Assembly (NCBI RefSeq): GCF_003667825.1
Contig: NZ_CP033043.1
Coordinates: 1,788,501 to 1,852,500 of the forward strand
DNA length: 64,000 nt
Direction of reading: 5' to 3'
Source of the DNA: Metabacillus litoralis
Lineage (GTDB): Bacteria; Bacillota; Bacilli; Bacillales; Bacillaceae
The position numbers were made by a program, and so were the translations under genes. Shown piece by piece: positions 16,433-24,188 of the stretch. Under the pieces are notes generated by a model. The model did not search any database, was not told where the DNA came from, and saw nothing but the letters and a program-made list of their open reading frames with translations. The first letter of the stretch is position 1. Every line of letters begins with the position of its first letter.

Positions 16433-16960
16433 TTACTCCTGTTTCTCTAACCATTGTTTTACTTTTTTATCCATCTCTTTTTGTAACCCCCCTATATTCC
16501 CACTTTCTTGTTTAGCCAATTTTAAGTATTTTTTTAGGAAACATTTTTTCTAGAGAGGACTGATATAAACTACCGTCTTGTGGTTCAATGTATTCAATAA
16601 CAGAATAATTTTCTTCTTTTTTACTTAATTGAATTACGGCAGGTAATGAATGACCAGATTGTTCTTCTATTCCAGTAGATTTATTAAAACCAGCATAAAA
16701 AGACCACATATAGACGCTTATACCCCATCCGACTCGTTCGTGCCATATACTTTGTGGACTTCAAATTGCTTTTCTGTATCAGAAAACGAGCTTGAGTTTT
16801 TTTGGATAATGTAATCGGAAATGACCTTATCCATTTCTTCGGTAATATGTTTATCCCCATCTTGTAAGTTAAGTTCATTCTCGATACAACCAGCTAAGAA
16901 TAATACTCCAAATAATAAAGATAAAATACTTGATTTGAATGTATTCCTCAAAATTTCCAT
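16433..16960 (-). pseudogene. Lipoprotein gene with two frameshifts
   Basis: The N-terminus has a lipoprotein signal ending LLFGVLFLAGC. The mature part then runs DKHITEEMDKVISDYI and EVHKVYGTNESDGV in one frame. It shifts to SVYMWSFYAGFNKSTGIEEQ and KMFPKK in a second. It shifts again to LAKQESGNIGGLQKEMDKKV before TAA at 16433. The first break (near 16713) is a missing base in GTATAAGC. The second is an extra A in a 7-base A run (16529-16535 on the minus strand). Joined, the pieces form one lipoprotein of about 175 residues of a Bacillus family with no known role. The start is ATG 16960, or TTG nine bases later, which suits GGGAGG better. Confidence 0.75.
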
Positions 16961-17122
16961 TCCTCCCGATATAAAATGTTTTTTATTATGTGTAAAGTAT
17001 AAATGTCTTCTTGTGCTAACCTGCCCCTTTAGTCGAATAAGAAAAGGATTGCCGCAGCAACCCCTGGTATTCAACTTAGGCAACTTTAAGTGAAAAAAAG
17101 AAACTTATTTTCCAAGGCATTA

Positions 17123-17554
17123 TTAAATATTCTTTAAATCCTTTTTTAAGTAATAATGCTTAAATTCTCTACCCACATTATCTATACTTCCGAACACTTG
17201 ATAACCATTCTTTTTATAGAAATCTAATGCTTGAAAACTCAAAGTATCTACTTTTATGAAATCACATTCTTTTTCCAAAGCGATTTTTTCAAGCTCTGAT
17301 AATAATTTAGTTCCATACCCTGATTTTCTTATGTCCTCATCTAACATAAAGGTATGAATCTCCAACCAATTCCAACATAACTCACTAAGGATGCCACCAC
17401 GAACAGTGCCGTTATCATCCTTAAGAAATAAACAGATTTCTTCATATCTACCTCCCAAATCTTTTGGAAAGTGCTTTAAATTAAACCTGTAAAGTTCATC
17501 GTCAATATGTTGTTTATCCTTGTTATTTAATTCTTTACTAATATGAAGTGTCAT
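17123..17554 (-). CDS. GNAT family N-acetyltransferase
   Basis: A 143-residue acetyl-CoA-dependent transferase. The core strand ends in LEIHTFMLDEDIRKSGYGTK (acetyl-CoA loop RKSGYG) and is followed by LLSELEKIALEKECDFIKVD and ALDFYKKNGYQVFG, the standard GNAT ending. The acceptor is unknown. The ATG has AGGAG upstream. It is a single gene; the family A repeat after the VanZ gene lies upstream. Confidence 0.88.
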   Translation of the reverse strand: MTLHISKELNNKDKQHIDDELYRFNLKHFPKDLGGRYEEICLFLKDDNGTVRGGILSELCWNWLEIHTFMLDEDIRKSGYGTKLLSELEKIALEKECDFIKVDTLSFQALDFYKKNGYQVFGSIDNVGREFKHYYLKKDLKNI

Positions 17555-17685
17555 TGGACATTTCTCCTATTGTATCGTTTTATATAATAATTCTGGAAAT
17601 AAATGTTTAATACCTTCTTTTCTCACTAAACATTTCCGATAGTTTAAGTGAATTTATTCACAATCTTAAAGTTGTTGTTCCACAA

Positions 17686-17752
17686 TCTGGTCCTAACATG
17701 AAAAAAGCGCTTATCTTGTGTTCAAGATAAGCGCATTGTTTGTTGAAGATCA
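17686..17752 (+). repeat. Family A repeat, near-consensus copy
   Basis: TCTGGTCCTAACATGAAAAA is followed by perfect arms GCGCTTATCTTG (17707-17718) and CAAGATAAGCGC (17723-17734), then ATTGTTTGTTGAAGATCA. It abuts the TAA of the VanZ gene at 17753. This is the best full-length copy. Confidence 0.88.
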
Positions 17753-18454
17753 TTAATATGTAGAGTATTTATTTCTACATATATCAAGGTGAATTTTTTT
17801 CCTATAATTAAGGAATTCTTCAAGTTTTCTCCAAAAGACATAACATATAATACCTATGAATCCACCTAAAGTATTTAAGATAACATCATCAATATCAGCA
17901 CTTCTCCCAATTCCTAAATTTAGTATCAATAATAATGTATTCTGTATAAATTGTATAAATTCAATTCCAGTTGTACAAAGAAAGGAATAATAAATCACCT
18001 TTTTATAACTACTTGTCCACTTGAAATAAAGCATAACAAATGCAAATGGTGCAAGCATTATAATATTACCAATAATTTGAAAAAGAGATGATGGATTGTA
18101 CCGTAATACATCGATTATTCCTTTGATAGGAATTAAATTTACAGAATAAAATATATAACCTATATTTTCTAATGAATATTTTATATCTTCAATAAAGAAT
18201 AAATTACCTACAGTATTATGGTACAAAACGCAAAAATATAATGAGAAACACAATCCAACAAACCAATCAAATATATTTTTTAATTTGGTTGGTTTTAAAA
18301 GCAACATCAAAACTACAACGGCAACAATCATATTAACTGCAACTTGTAAAATGATCGGTAAGTATAAATTTATATCACTGAAATAAAACAATAAACTATC
18401 TCCAAAAAATAATAATGGAATTATTAATAATATATATTTCTTTATAATTTTCAC
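17753..18454 (-). CDS. VanZ family membrane protein
   Basis: A 233-residue protein with about seven helices. VanZ features are the NLIPIKGIIDVLRYN loop, IIGNIIMLAPFAFVMLYF, EFIQFIQ and RSADIDDVILNTLGGFIG (the conserved D-x-D-D-x-x-x-N-x-x-G). In enterococci VanZ gives low-level teicoplanin tolerance; most Bacillus members have no known role. The start is a GTG with no ideal ribosome site. It is a single gene. Confidence 0.87.
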   Translation of the reverse strand: MKIIKKYILLIIPLLFFGDSLLFYFSDINLYLPIILQVAVNMIVAVVVLMLLLKPTKLKNIFDWFVGLCFSLYFCVLYHNTVGNLFFIEDIKYSLENIGYIFYSVNLIPIKGIIDVLRYNPSSLFQIIGNIIMLAPFAFVMLYFKWTSSYKKVIYYSFLCTTGIEFIQFIQNTLLLILNLGIGRSADIDDVILNTLGGFIGIICYVFWRKLEEFLNYRKKIHLDICRNKYSTY

Positions 18455-18655
18455 CCCAACAAGTAAATTCCTTATTTTTTAATTTTGTAATTTTATATTT
18501 ATAATAGATAAATTCCATATGTTATTCAATCAATTTTTCTATATTAAGCATTTGTTCTAACTTCAATATCGAAATCACCAATAGCTATATTAATAAGGTA
18601 CTTCAAAATGAAGCACCCCCTTCCATAGCACCTTAATTTCCAAATAAAAACTCTA

Positions 18656-18689
18656 ATGCCAAACACCTCCCCAAAGAAGTGTTTGGCAT
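18656..18689 (-). terminator. Terminator of the sigma/DUF4030 operon
   Basis: ATGCCAAACAC (18656-18666) pairs with GTGTTTGGCAT (18679-18689), just past the stop at 18695, with T-rich tails on both strands. Confidence 0.75.
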
Positions 18690-18694
18690 ATTTT

Positions 18695-19750
18695 TTAGCT
18701 TGTTATTTTAACAAATGACTTCTTATTCTTTAGTAAAAATTGAATTGAATAATTGTCATTAACAATTTTCTCTTTCGTTTCTGGTAAAGCTAAATATTCT
18801 TGTGTGGCCAATTTAATTTCTTGAATTATTTCTTTAGAAGGCTGTTTTTCCAAATCGGTCTTAATAGAAACATAAGTATGTCCATCCTTAACCTTATAAG
18901 ATAATCCTGTCAGTTGATAAGTGGATTTTCCTGCCATTGCATCATATATATCTGATGCTATATATGCCCAACGATCATCTTGTTGACGATGTGAAAAGTT
19001 AAAAGTATTCACTTCAATATCCTCTATATCTAAATTTTTTGATTCTATCTTTTTTTCTATTTCTGTAACAATTTCAGTCGACTCTTGGATATGGTCTGGC
19101 ATATCAATTGTGACAATGTTAGAAGCCTTCGAAGTTTTAAGACCTGCTAACTCATAATCTGCTTCTTTGACATAGCCATATAATATGAATACCTCCTTCA
19201 CAATTTCCCTTACCTTTTCATAAACAATACTTGATTCATCTCCTTGACCTTCTTGTAGTGCTTCTGCTTCAGCTGCTTCTGAAACCTTTAATTCATATTT
19301 GTCATACCCATTTTCATATAAATAACTTTTCACCTTGGGTTCTAGATCTTCTGCTGCTTGTTTCAATGTAGAATCCTTCAAGAAGAGGGAAATTTCGATT
19401 GTATATGGTGATGGCGTAATCCCAACTGAATTAACAATGTAACCCTCCTTTTCGACTAATTCAAAGAGTTGTGATGTTAAATCTGGATTTTCCTGACCAT
19501 TTGAATAATTAGGCAAAATAGAAATAGGTAAAATTTTGCTTGCCATGCTTGCCATTTTTGATGAATACAAAGGGGAAGTGATGATTAATAATATACAGGT
19601 CACTGCAGTTACCCATCCGTAATATTTTTTATTTCGTTTTTTAGTTTTATGTGAATTATACATTATCTTACTTTTAAGTTGTTCTTTGGCTTTGTCAGTT
19701 AACTTTAGTTCTTCTTCTAAGTCCTTAAATTGTTTATCTAAGAATTGCAT
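18695..19750 (-). CDS. DUF4030 protein, putative membrane partner of an ECF sigma factor
   Basis: A 351-residue protein with an N-terminal cytoplasmic region of about 45 residues rich in Lys and Glu, one membrane helix (WVTAVTCILLIITSPLYSS, about 46-64) and a large outside domain. The outer part holds repeated beta-alpha units such as VKSYLYENGYDKYELKVSEA and EYLALPETKEKIV, as in DUF4030 proteins. Its ATG overlaps the end of the sigma gene by 17 bases, so translation is coupled. This topology and position are those of an anti-sigma factor; that function is inferred. Confidence 0.8.
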   Translation of the reverse strand: MQFLDKQFKDLEEELKLTDKAKEQLKSKIMYNSHKTKKRNKKYYGWVTAVTCILLIITSPLYSSKMASMASKILPISILPNYSNGQENPDLTSQLFELVEKEGYIVNSVGITPSPYTIEISLFLKDSTLKQAAEDLEPKVKSYLYENGYDKYELKVSEAAEAEALQEGQGDESSIVYEKVREIVKEVFILYGYVKEADYELAGLKTSKASNIVTIDMPDHIQESTEIVTEIEKKIESKNLDIEDIEVNTFNFSHRQQDDRWAYIASDIYDAMAGKSTYQLTGLSYKVKDGHTYVSIKTDLEKQPSKEIIQEIKLATQEYLALPETKEKIVNDNYSIQFLLKNKKSFVKITS

Positions 19751-20252
19751 GAGAAAATCCCCCTTTAATCAATTCGTTTTTCAGTTTAACTAAAGCTCTT
19801 TTTAAATTCATTTTCACTTTACTTTCTGACCAATTTAAGACGAGGGCTGTTTCTGCTGTTGAAAATTCTTTTAACTTCCGCAAAATGATGACTTGTCTAT
19901 AAGACGGTTTTAATTGTTGTATGGCCCTATATAATTGTTCTGTTTGAAAATTCATTGCTACGATTTGCTCAGGTGTTGGTTCGCCATCTTTCTCTTCCAA
20001 TGTTAAGCCTAAATAATGTTGTAACGGATGCTTCTTCCGAAAATAGTCCATTGTCACATTATGTGCAATTGAAAACAACCATGTTTTAACAGATGATTTC
20101 TTTTCATATTGCTTTTGATGTTTATAAGCTTTTATAAAAGTTTCCTGTGTCAAATCTTCAGCTTGTTGATAGTCTCGTACCATTAAAAGTATGTAAGTTA
20201 GAATCGATTCACCATATTTATTGAACCATTCAGTTAATTCTACTTGTTCCAA
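19734..20252 (-). CDS. ECF RNA polymerase sigma factor
   Basis: A 172-residue sigma-70 family protein of the extracytoplasmic-function group. Region 2 spans about 20-85 (DYQQAEDLTQETFIKAYKHQ; SVKTWLFSIAHNVTMDYFRK). Region 4 spans about 110-165 (LKPSYRQVIILRKLKEFS; WSESKVKMNLKRALVKLK). The start is TTG after AAGGGGG. It is co-transcribed and overlaps with the DUF4030 gene, its likely anti-sigma factor. The signal and regulon cannot be told from here. Confidence 0.92.
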   Translation of the reverse strand: MEQVELTEWFNKYGESILTYILLMVRDYQQAEDLTQETFIKAYKHQKQYEKKSSVKTWLFSIAHNVTMDYFRKKHPLQHYLGLTLEEKDGEPTPEQIVAMNFQTEQLYRAIQQLKPSYRQVIILRKLKEFSTAETALVLNWSESKVKMNLKRALVKLKNELIKGGFSHAILR

Positions 20253-20335
20253 AACTGATCCCCCTTTATTCTGTATCTATCACTTAGACGCAAATAAAAA
20301 ATCATTAGTCACGTTTTAAACAATAAAATTAAAGA

Positions 20336-20385
20336 AATAAAAAAACAGCAATCCTAGGTTGGATCAATGCCCTATGCCTAATATC
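20336..20385 (+). repeat. Family A repeat, decayed copy
   Basis: AAAAAACAGCAATCCTAGGT, then TGGATCAATGCCC. The arms are partly recognisable and the right flank is lost. Confidence 0.35.
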
Positions 20386-20506
20386 AAAAACATGTAAGTG
20401 GAAATACTGGAAATACATTTAATTGTAAATATCTACACCTAAGATTAAAGTAAAGGTAATAATATCTTCTTAATCTTAACACTTTCCTGTTTTTTGAATA
20501 TTCAAT

Positions 20507-20572
20507 AATCTGACCTTGAACTTAAATAAGCACCTTCCTTGTTCCAGAAAGGCGCTTTTATTGCTGAAGATG
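20507..20572 (+). repeat. Family A repeat inside the LXG toxin remnant
   Basis: CTGACCTTGAACTTAAATAA, arms GCACCTTCCTTG..GAAAGGCGC, right flank TTATTGCTGAAGAT. It begins where recognisable toxin sequence stops. Confidence 0.7.
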
Positions 20573-21525
20573 TCCTAATAAAAGCCTTATAAAGAAAATC
20601 ATCTAAATTCAAGACATACTTCACATTCCCTGTCTTATCTATTACTTCTAAATGGTCTTTGTGTAATGCGTCAAGATAAACTCCATAACCCTTTTTTAGA
20701 TATTGGTTATCAGTTTTCTTTTCTACCTTATAAATTGATTGTCCATCGTACTTTACTTTAGATTTAGATAAGGAGTTACTTACTGATTTTCCAAATTCCA
20801 TATCAAAAAACTCATTCATATTTGAAATGGGTTTTACAATAAGCTTAGAAGCACCTTTACTTACTTGTTTTTTTATAATGTTGTTTATTAACTTTTTAAT
20901 GATATTCTTCGGACTTACTACAGTTTCTAGTATTGCTAAAGGGGTTCCTTCAAAAAAGGTATCTAATCCTTTTGCAACACCTTGTGTATCCGTGGTATCT
21001 TATTTACTTTCTCAAAAACATTCCCATATACTCTGATAATTAAACTATTTCCGTATACATAATAGTCACCAGAGTTTTCTCCTTTTGCGTCATCAATTAC
21101 CTCTACAAATTCTACGGGTTCCTCTTGAATTGCTTCAAATTCTTCTTTTGTAAGAGGAATTTTTGTGAGTTCAACAGTTTCATAGTTTTCTCTATCTTCC
21201 ACGGCAGGTCTAGAACCAAACCTAATATACGTTAACAATGTATAATTTAATCGCTCATCTAGTCTCAGCTCTAATCCAGTTACTGGTTCAAATCCGTATC
21301 TGGCACGAAGTAAATCATGATAACCAGAGAACTCAGCCAAATTAAACTCATCATGATTCCCATTAGCTTCGTATCGCTTCTATTGTTTTTTTCTCTATTC
21401 ATTTGTGCGTCTTCCATGTTTGCCTGAATATCTGAGGTGGAAAATACTTGTAAGGAAAGTATATCATTTATTTTTTTGAAGATGCTATTTAGTTCACTTC
21501 TATATTGATTGACCATATCGATCAC
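20573..21525 (-). pseudogene. Degraded LXG polymorphic toxin gene
   Basis: Fragments in three frames line up in LXG-toxin order. First is the end of the LXG helical domain (QYRSELNSIFKKINDILSLQ, then MEDAQMNREK). After stop codons comes a pre-toxin-like piece (SGYHDLLRARYGFEPVTGLE). A piece I cannot place follows (YTLLTYIRFGSRPAVEDREN and ENSGDYYVYGNSLIIRVYGN). Last comes a C-terminal toxin domain (KYDGQSIYKVEKKTDNQYLK; GVYLDALHKDHLEVIDKTGN; VLNLD). The true C-terminus is replaced by the family A repeat. The N-terminal half of LXG is missing. No intact immunity gene is recognised beside it. Confidence 0.65.
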
Positions 21526-21612
21526 TTGTCTTTCACCTACACATTTTATTTGTACTACGCATTAATGATGACTTTTTTCACCTTTCTAACTAAGTGCGAA
21601 TTTTTTAAAACA

Positions 21613-22296
21613 TTATAATTGGAATAAATGCATCACCCAAAATACTACAGGAGGAATCATGATTGATGGTAGAAGATTTAAGGTATTACATTTCTTTATC
21701 CCTAAAATGCTTAAACCTGATGCTATTATCAATATCCCTCCTATAATCGACACTTCGTTTAAAAGATCTTGATTTATATAATTTCCCATTAAATTAGAAA
21801 TTAGATAAATAGAACCTTGCCAAAAAAATAAAACAATTGCTGAAACAGCAATACCAATGCCAAATGTGGATGCTAAAACAATTGAAGTAATTCCATCTAA
21901 CATCCCATTAGCAAGCAAATAAGTATAGTCTCCATTTAACGCTGCCTCTACAGGACCTAAAATAGATAGAGTTCCAACACAAAATAAAAGAATCGCAGTC
22001 GCCAACCCTTCAGCTAAATTACCCTTTGAGTACTTATTAACAAAGGTATTAAATTTTGATTCTAAATCCAACCTTTGACCAAGTAACCCTCCTACAGCTA
22101 AACTGACAATAAATAGTACAGGATATTTGCTGGAAGGTAAATGTTGTACTAATGCATTAATACCCAAACCTAACGCCACTAACCCCATAGCCTGCATTAA
22201 AATGTTATGATATTCATCTTTTATCCCTTTTTTGAAAATACTACCCACAATGCTACCGACTAGTATCATCATTGTATTGAATATTGTTCCAAACAT
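21613..22296 (-). CDS. DUF554 (YqgA-like) membrane protein
   Basis: A 227-residue protein of seven to eight helices. The family pattern is visible: GTIFNTMMILVGSIVGSIFK, GLGINALVQHLPSS, GPVEAALNGDYTYLLANGML and DGITSIVLASTFGIGIAVSA. DUF554 members are suspected transporters with no proven substrate. The start at 22296 (third in-frame Met) suits AAAGGAG better than the first ATG. It lies behind a MerR regulator gene, on the same strand across a terminator. Confidence 0.85.
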   Translation of the reverse strand: MFGTIFNTMMILVGSIVGSIFKKGIKDEYHNILMQAMGLVALGLGINALVQHLPSSKYPVLFIVSLAVGGLLGQRLDLESKFNTFVNKYSKGNLAEGLATAILLFCVGTLSILGPVEAALNGDYTYLLANGMLDGITSIVLASTFGIGIAVSAIVLFFWQGSIYLISNLMGNYINQDLLNEVSIIGGILIIASGLSILGIKKCNTLNLLPSIMIPPVVFWVMHLFQL

Positions 22297-22330
22297 AATC
22301 ATTTCTCCTTTTAACTATTAATCCTATCTA

Positions 22331-22361
22331 AAAATATAGACCCTCCAGTAAGGGGAGGGTC
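22331..22361 (-). terminator. Terminator of the MerR-type gene
   Basis: GACCCTCC (22339-22346) pairs with GGAGGGTC (22354-22361) and is followed on the minus strand by TATATTTTT. It overlaps the stop at 22360. Confidence 0.8.
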
Positions 22362-23178
22362 AACACTTTATCGGTACTTGTATTTCTGTCAGATAATCTT
22401 CTTTTCTACGAGATATATAATGGTCAATTATTGTCCTTTCAATCGAATCACCACTCACTTCAAAACCGTTATCTCGAATGAAATTTAGTAAGGATCTATA
22501 ATGTTCTGGGGAATCATTATGATTACCGTTATAATAAATGCAGACATATTTCCCTTCCGAAAGTGTTGCCACTAAAGGACCCTGAATATCATCTTCTTCG
22601 GCTAAAATAAATATCGAGTTATACTCATTAAACTTGTTGTTTACAAGATTATTAATACTTACAGTAAGACCCACTCCCCCAATGAATATAGAAGAGCTCT
22701 TATTTGATTGACTCTCTAATCGTCGCAAGGAAACTTCAAGCTCTGGTTCTGAACTTATTTTTTCCATTAACCTTACTATTCTTCTCTCTTCCTTCATCTT
22801 TATAAATGGAATTCCTAGTTCCTTTGATTCTCGTGCCAGTTTAATGTCATTGATTCGATTTTGAAACCTTTGTTTAACCCCTTTTAGTTCTTTAATTTTA
22901 TCTTCTGTTAAACGTTTCTGCTCCTCTAATAGAGATAAAAAACTATCGATATCCCTGTAATCCAGATGTCCCTTGATTTCCTTTAAAGAAAAGCCCAATT
23001 CCTTTAAATAGTGAATGGTGTTTAAGTGTTCAAATTGTTCTGTTGAATAATATCTATAACCGTTATTTCCATCCGTATGTATAGGTTTCAATAAATCAAT
23101 TTCATCATAATATCGAAGTGCTTTTATCGTGGTATTATGGAGTTTAGCCATTTCCCCAATTGAAAATCTATTCTGCAA
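22360..23178 (-). CDS. MerR family regulator with GyrI-like effector domain (BmrR-like)
   Basis: A 272-residue regulator. Residues 1-70 form a MerR winged helix (FSIGEMAKLHNTTIKALRYY, then YSTEQFEHLNTIHYLKELGF). A dimer coiled coil follows (KRLTEEDKIKELK-type stretch, about 80-125). The C-terminal about 130 residues resemble a GyrI-like ligand domain that binds drugs or lipophilic cations. The start is taken as the TTG at 23178 (MQNRFSIGEM) after AAAAGGAAG; an upstream ATG at 23223 would add an unlikely 15 residues. No efflux gene is adjacent except the DUF554 gene. Confidence 0.85.
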   Translation of the reverse strand: MQNRFSIGEMAKLHNTTIKALRYYDEIDLLKPIHTDGNNGYRYYSTEQFEHLNTIHYLKELGFSLKEIKGHLDYRDIDSFLSLLEEQKRLTEDKIKELKGVKQRFQNRINDIKLARESKELGIPFIKMKEERRIVRLMEKISSEPELEVSLRRLESQSNKSSSIFIGGVGLTVSINNLVNNKFNEYNSIFILAEEDDIQGPLVATLSEGKYVCIYYNGNHNDSPEHYRSLLNFIRDNGFEVSGDSIERTIIDHYISRRKEDYLTEIQVPIKC

Positions 23179-23325
23179 TTTTATCTTCCTTTTCAATAGC
23201 TTTTTATTAACACAATCATACACGATTGCGTGATGTTAAACTGTCGTGTTTCTATACTAAAAGTGCATTTCAAAAATTCCCTTAAAATAAAAATTCCTAG
23301 CTTCGCAGTATAGGTCTATACCACA

Positions 23326-23384
23326 ACAAAAAGACGCCGTATATTTATATTAAACAAAGGCGCTTTTGTTACTTGAAGAGTGTT
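23326..23384 (+). repeat. Family A repeat, rightmost copy
   Basis: AAAAAGACGCCGTATATTTA, then AAAGGCGCTTTTGTTACTTG, then AAGAG. No convincing copy was found to the right of this one. Confidence 0.55.
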
Positions 23385-23400
23385 TATATTAGGGTTACTA

Positions 23401-23533
23401 TTAATAAAGCCAAAAAAATGCCACTATCGCATCCATCTTTGGAGTAGTTCTTACTGTTGGCATCCATTTGAAACTACCTATAAAACTAACTAATCTTGCA
23501 ATGACAAAAACTACTACAAAATAAACCTAGCAT
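23401..23533 (-). pseudogene. Possible 43-codon membrane protein gene with one extra base
   Basis: An ATG at 23533 follows AGGTGA, but its frame closes after a few codons. One base over, the frame reads VYFVVVFVIARLVSFIGSFK, then MDAIVAFFWLY and TAA at 23401. Removing a G from AGGTTT near the start would join them to one small membrane protein. The repair is inferred. Confidence 0.35.
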
Positions 23534-23607
23534 ATTATCACCTGAAATCGTATGTATTTAAGAAAAGCACCCTTTCGTGAAATAAACAAGAGTATCTCTA
23601 AAACTAG

Positions 23608-23892
23608 TCAACTTCCTATTTTCATTAACCATTCACGTAATTTGGCTTTTTGATAGTACACCTTATTGTTAATTAGAATATGCGGAATACTTGGGTGTTC
23701 GGCAATCAAATGTTTTGCATCTTCCTTGGAAATACCGACAAAATGATGAACATCACTCTCATTGATTAGTTCGTGATCATCATTTTCATCTAAAGATTCT
23801 AAAATATTTTTTGAGTTTGGATTTTTAAAATTTTTTAATCCATCCCCAATTAAATAACCTGCTATGACAATTCCTAATCCTAACCAAATCAT
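23608..23892 (-). CDS. Membrane-anchored small helical protein, unknown
   Basis: A 94-residue protein. It has an N-terminal helix (MIWLGLGIVIAGYLIGDGLK), an acidic linker (LESLDENDDHELINES) and a C-terminal segment of about 45 residues (HHFVGISKEDAKHLIAEH; IPHILINNKVYYQKAKLREW). The tail looks like the winged helix of excisionase/MerR-type helix-turn-helix proteins. A membrane-tethered DNA-binding protein is one reading; a protein-protein domain is another. The ATG follows AAGGAGG. A long hairpin lies 56 bases upstream. Confidence 0.6.
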   Translation of the reverse strand: MIWLGLGIVIAGYLIGDGLKNFKNPNSKNILESLDENDDHELINESDVHHFVGISKEDAKHLIAEHPSIPHILINNKVYYQKAKLREWLMKIGS

Positions 23893-23947
23893 CCGAACTC
23901 CTCCTTATTTGCTAATTGTGAAAGAGCATATCTGTTCCTTCCTCATA

Positions 23948-23991
23948 CGGACCCTATATATTTTTACGAAATAGAAAATATATAGGGACCG
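23948..23991. other. Long near-perfect inverted repeat upstream of a gene
   Basis: CGGACCCTATATATTTT pairs with AAAATATATAGGGACCG over 17 positions with one mismatch, with a 10-base loop. It lies upstream of the start at 23892. It could be an operator or a processed leader hairpin; it is not followed by a clear T run on the minus strand. Confidence 0.55.
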
Positions 23992-24112
23992 TGTGAAGAA
24001 ATCTGCACCGTTACTTTAAGTACATATTTTCACAAATCACTTACATTTTAACATAAATACCCAATTGAGTAGACAGGTATTGTTCGTCAATCTGGCCTGA
24101 TTGCTGAACATG

Positions 24113-24156
24113 AAAAAAGGTATAATGACTCTAAAAGAGCACCATTATACCTTTAA
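24113..24156 (-). terminator. Terminator of the GH1 gene
   Basis: AAAGGTATAATG pairs with CATTATACCTTT, and on the minus strand is followed by TTTTTTCATG. The left neighbour sequence TCTGGCCTGATTGCTGAACA recalls family A flanks, so a fused family A remnant is possible. Confidence 0.75.
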
Positions 24157-24188
24157 ATATTTTTCAATTTATTAAAAAGCCCCTAAAT

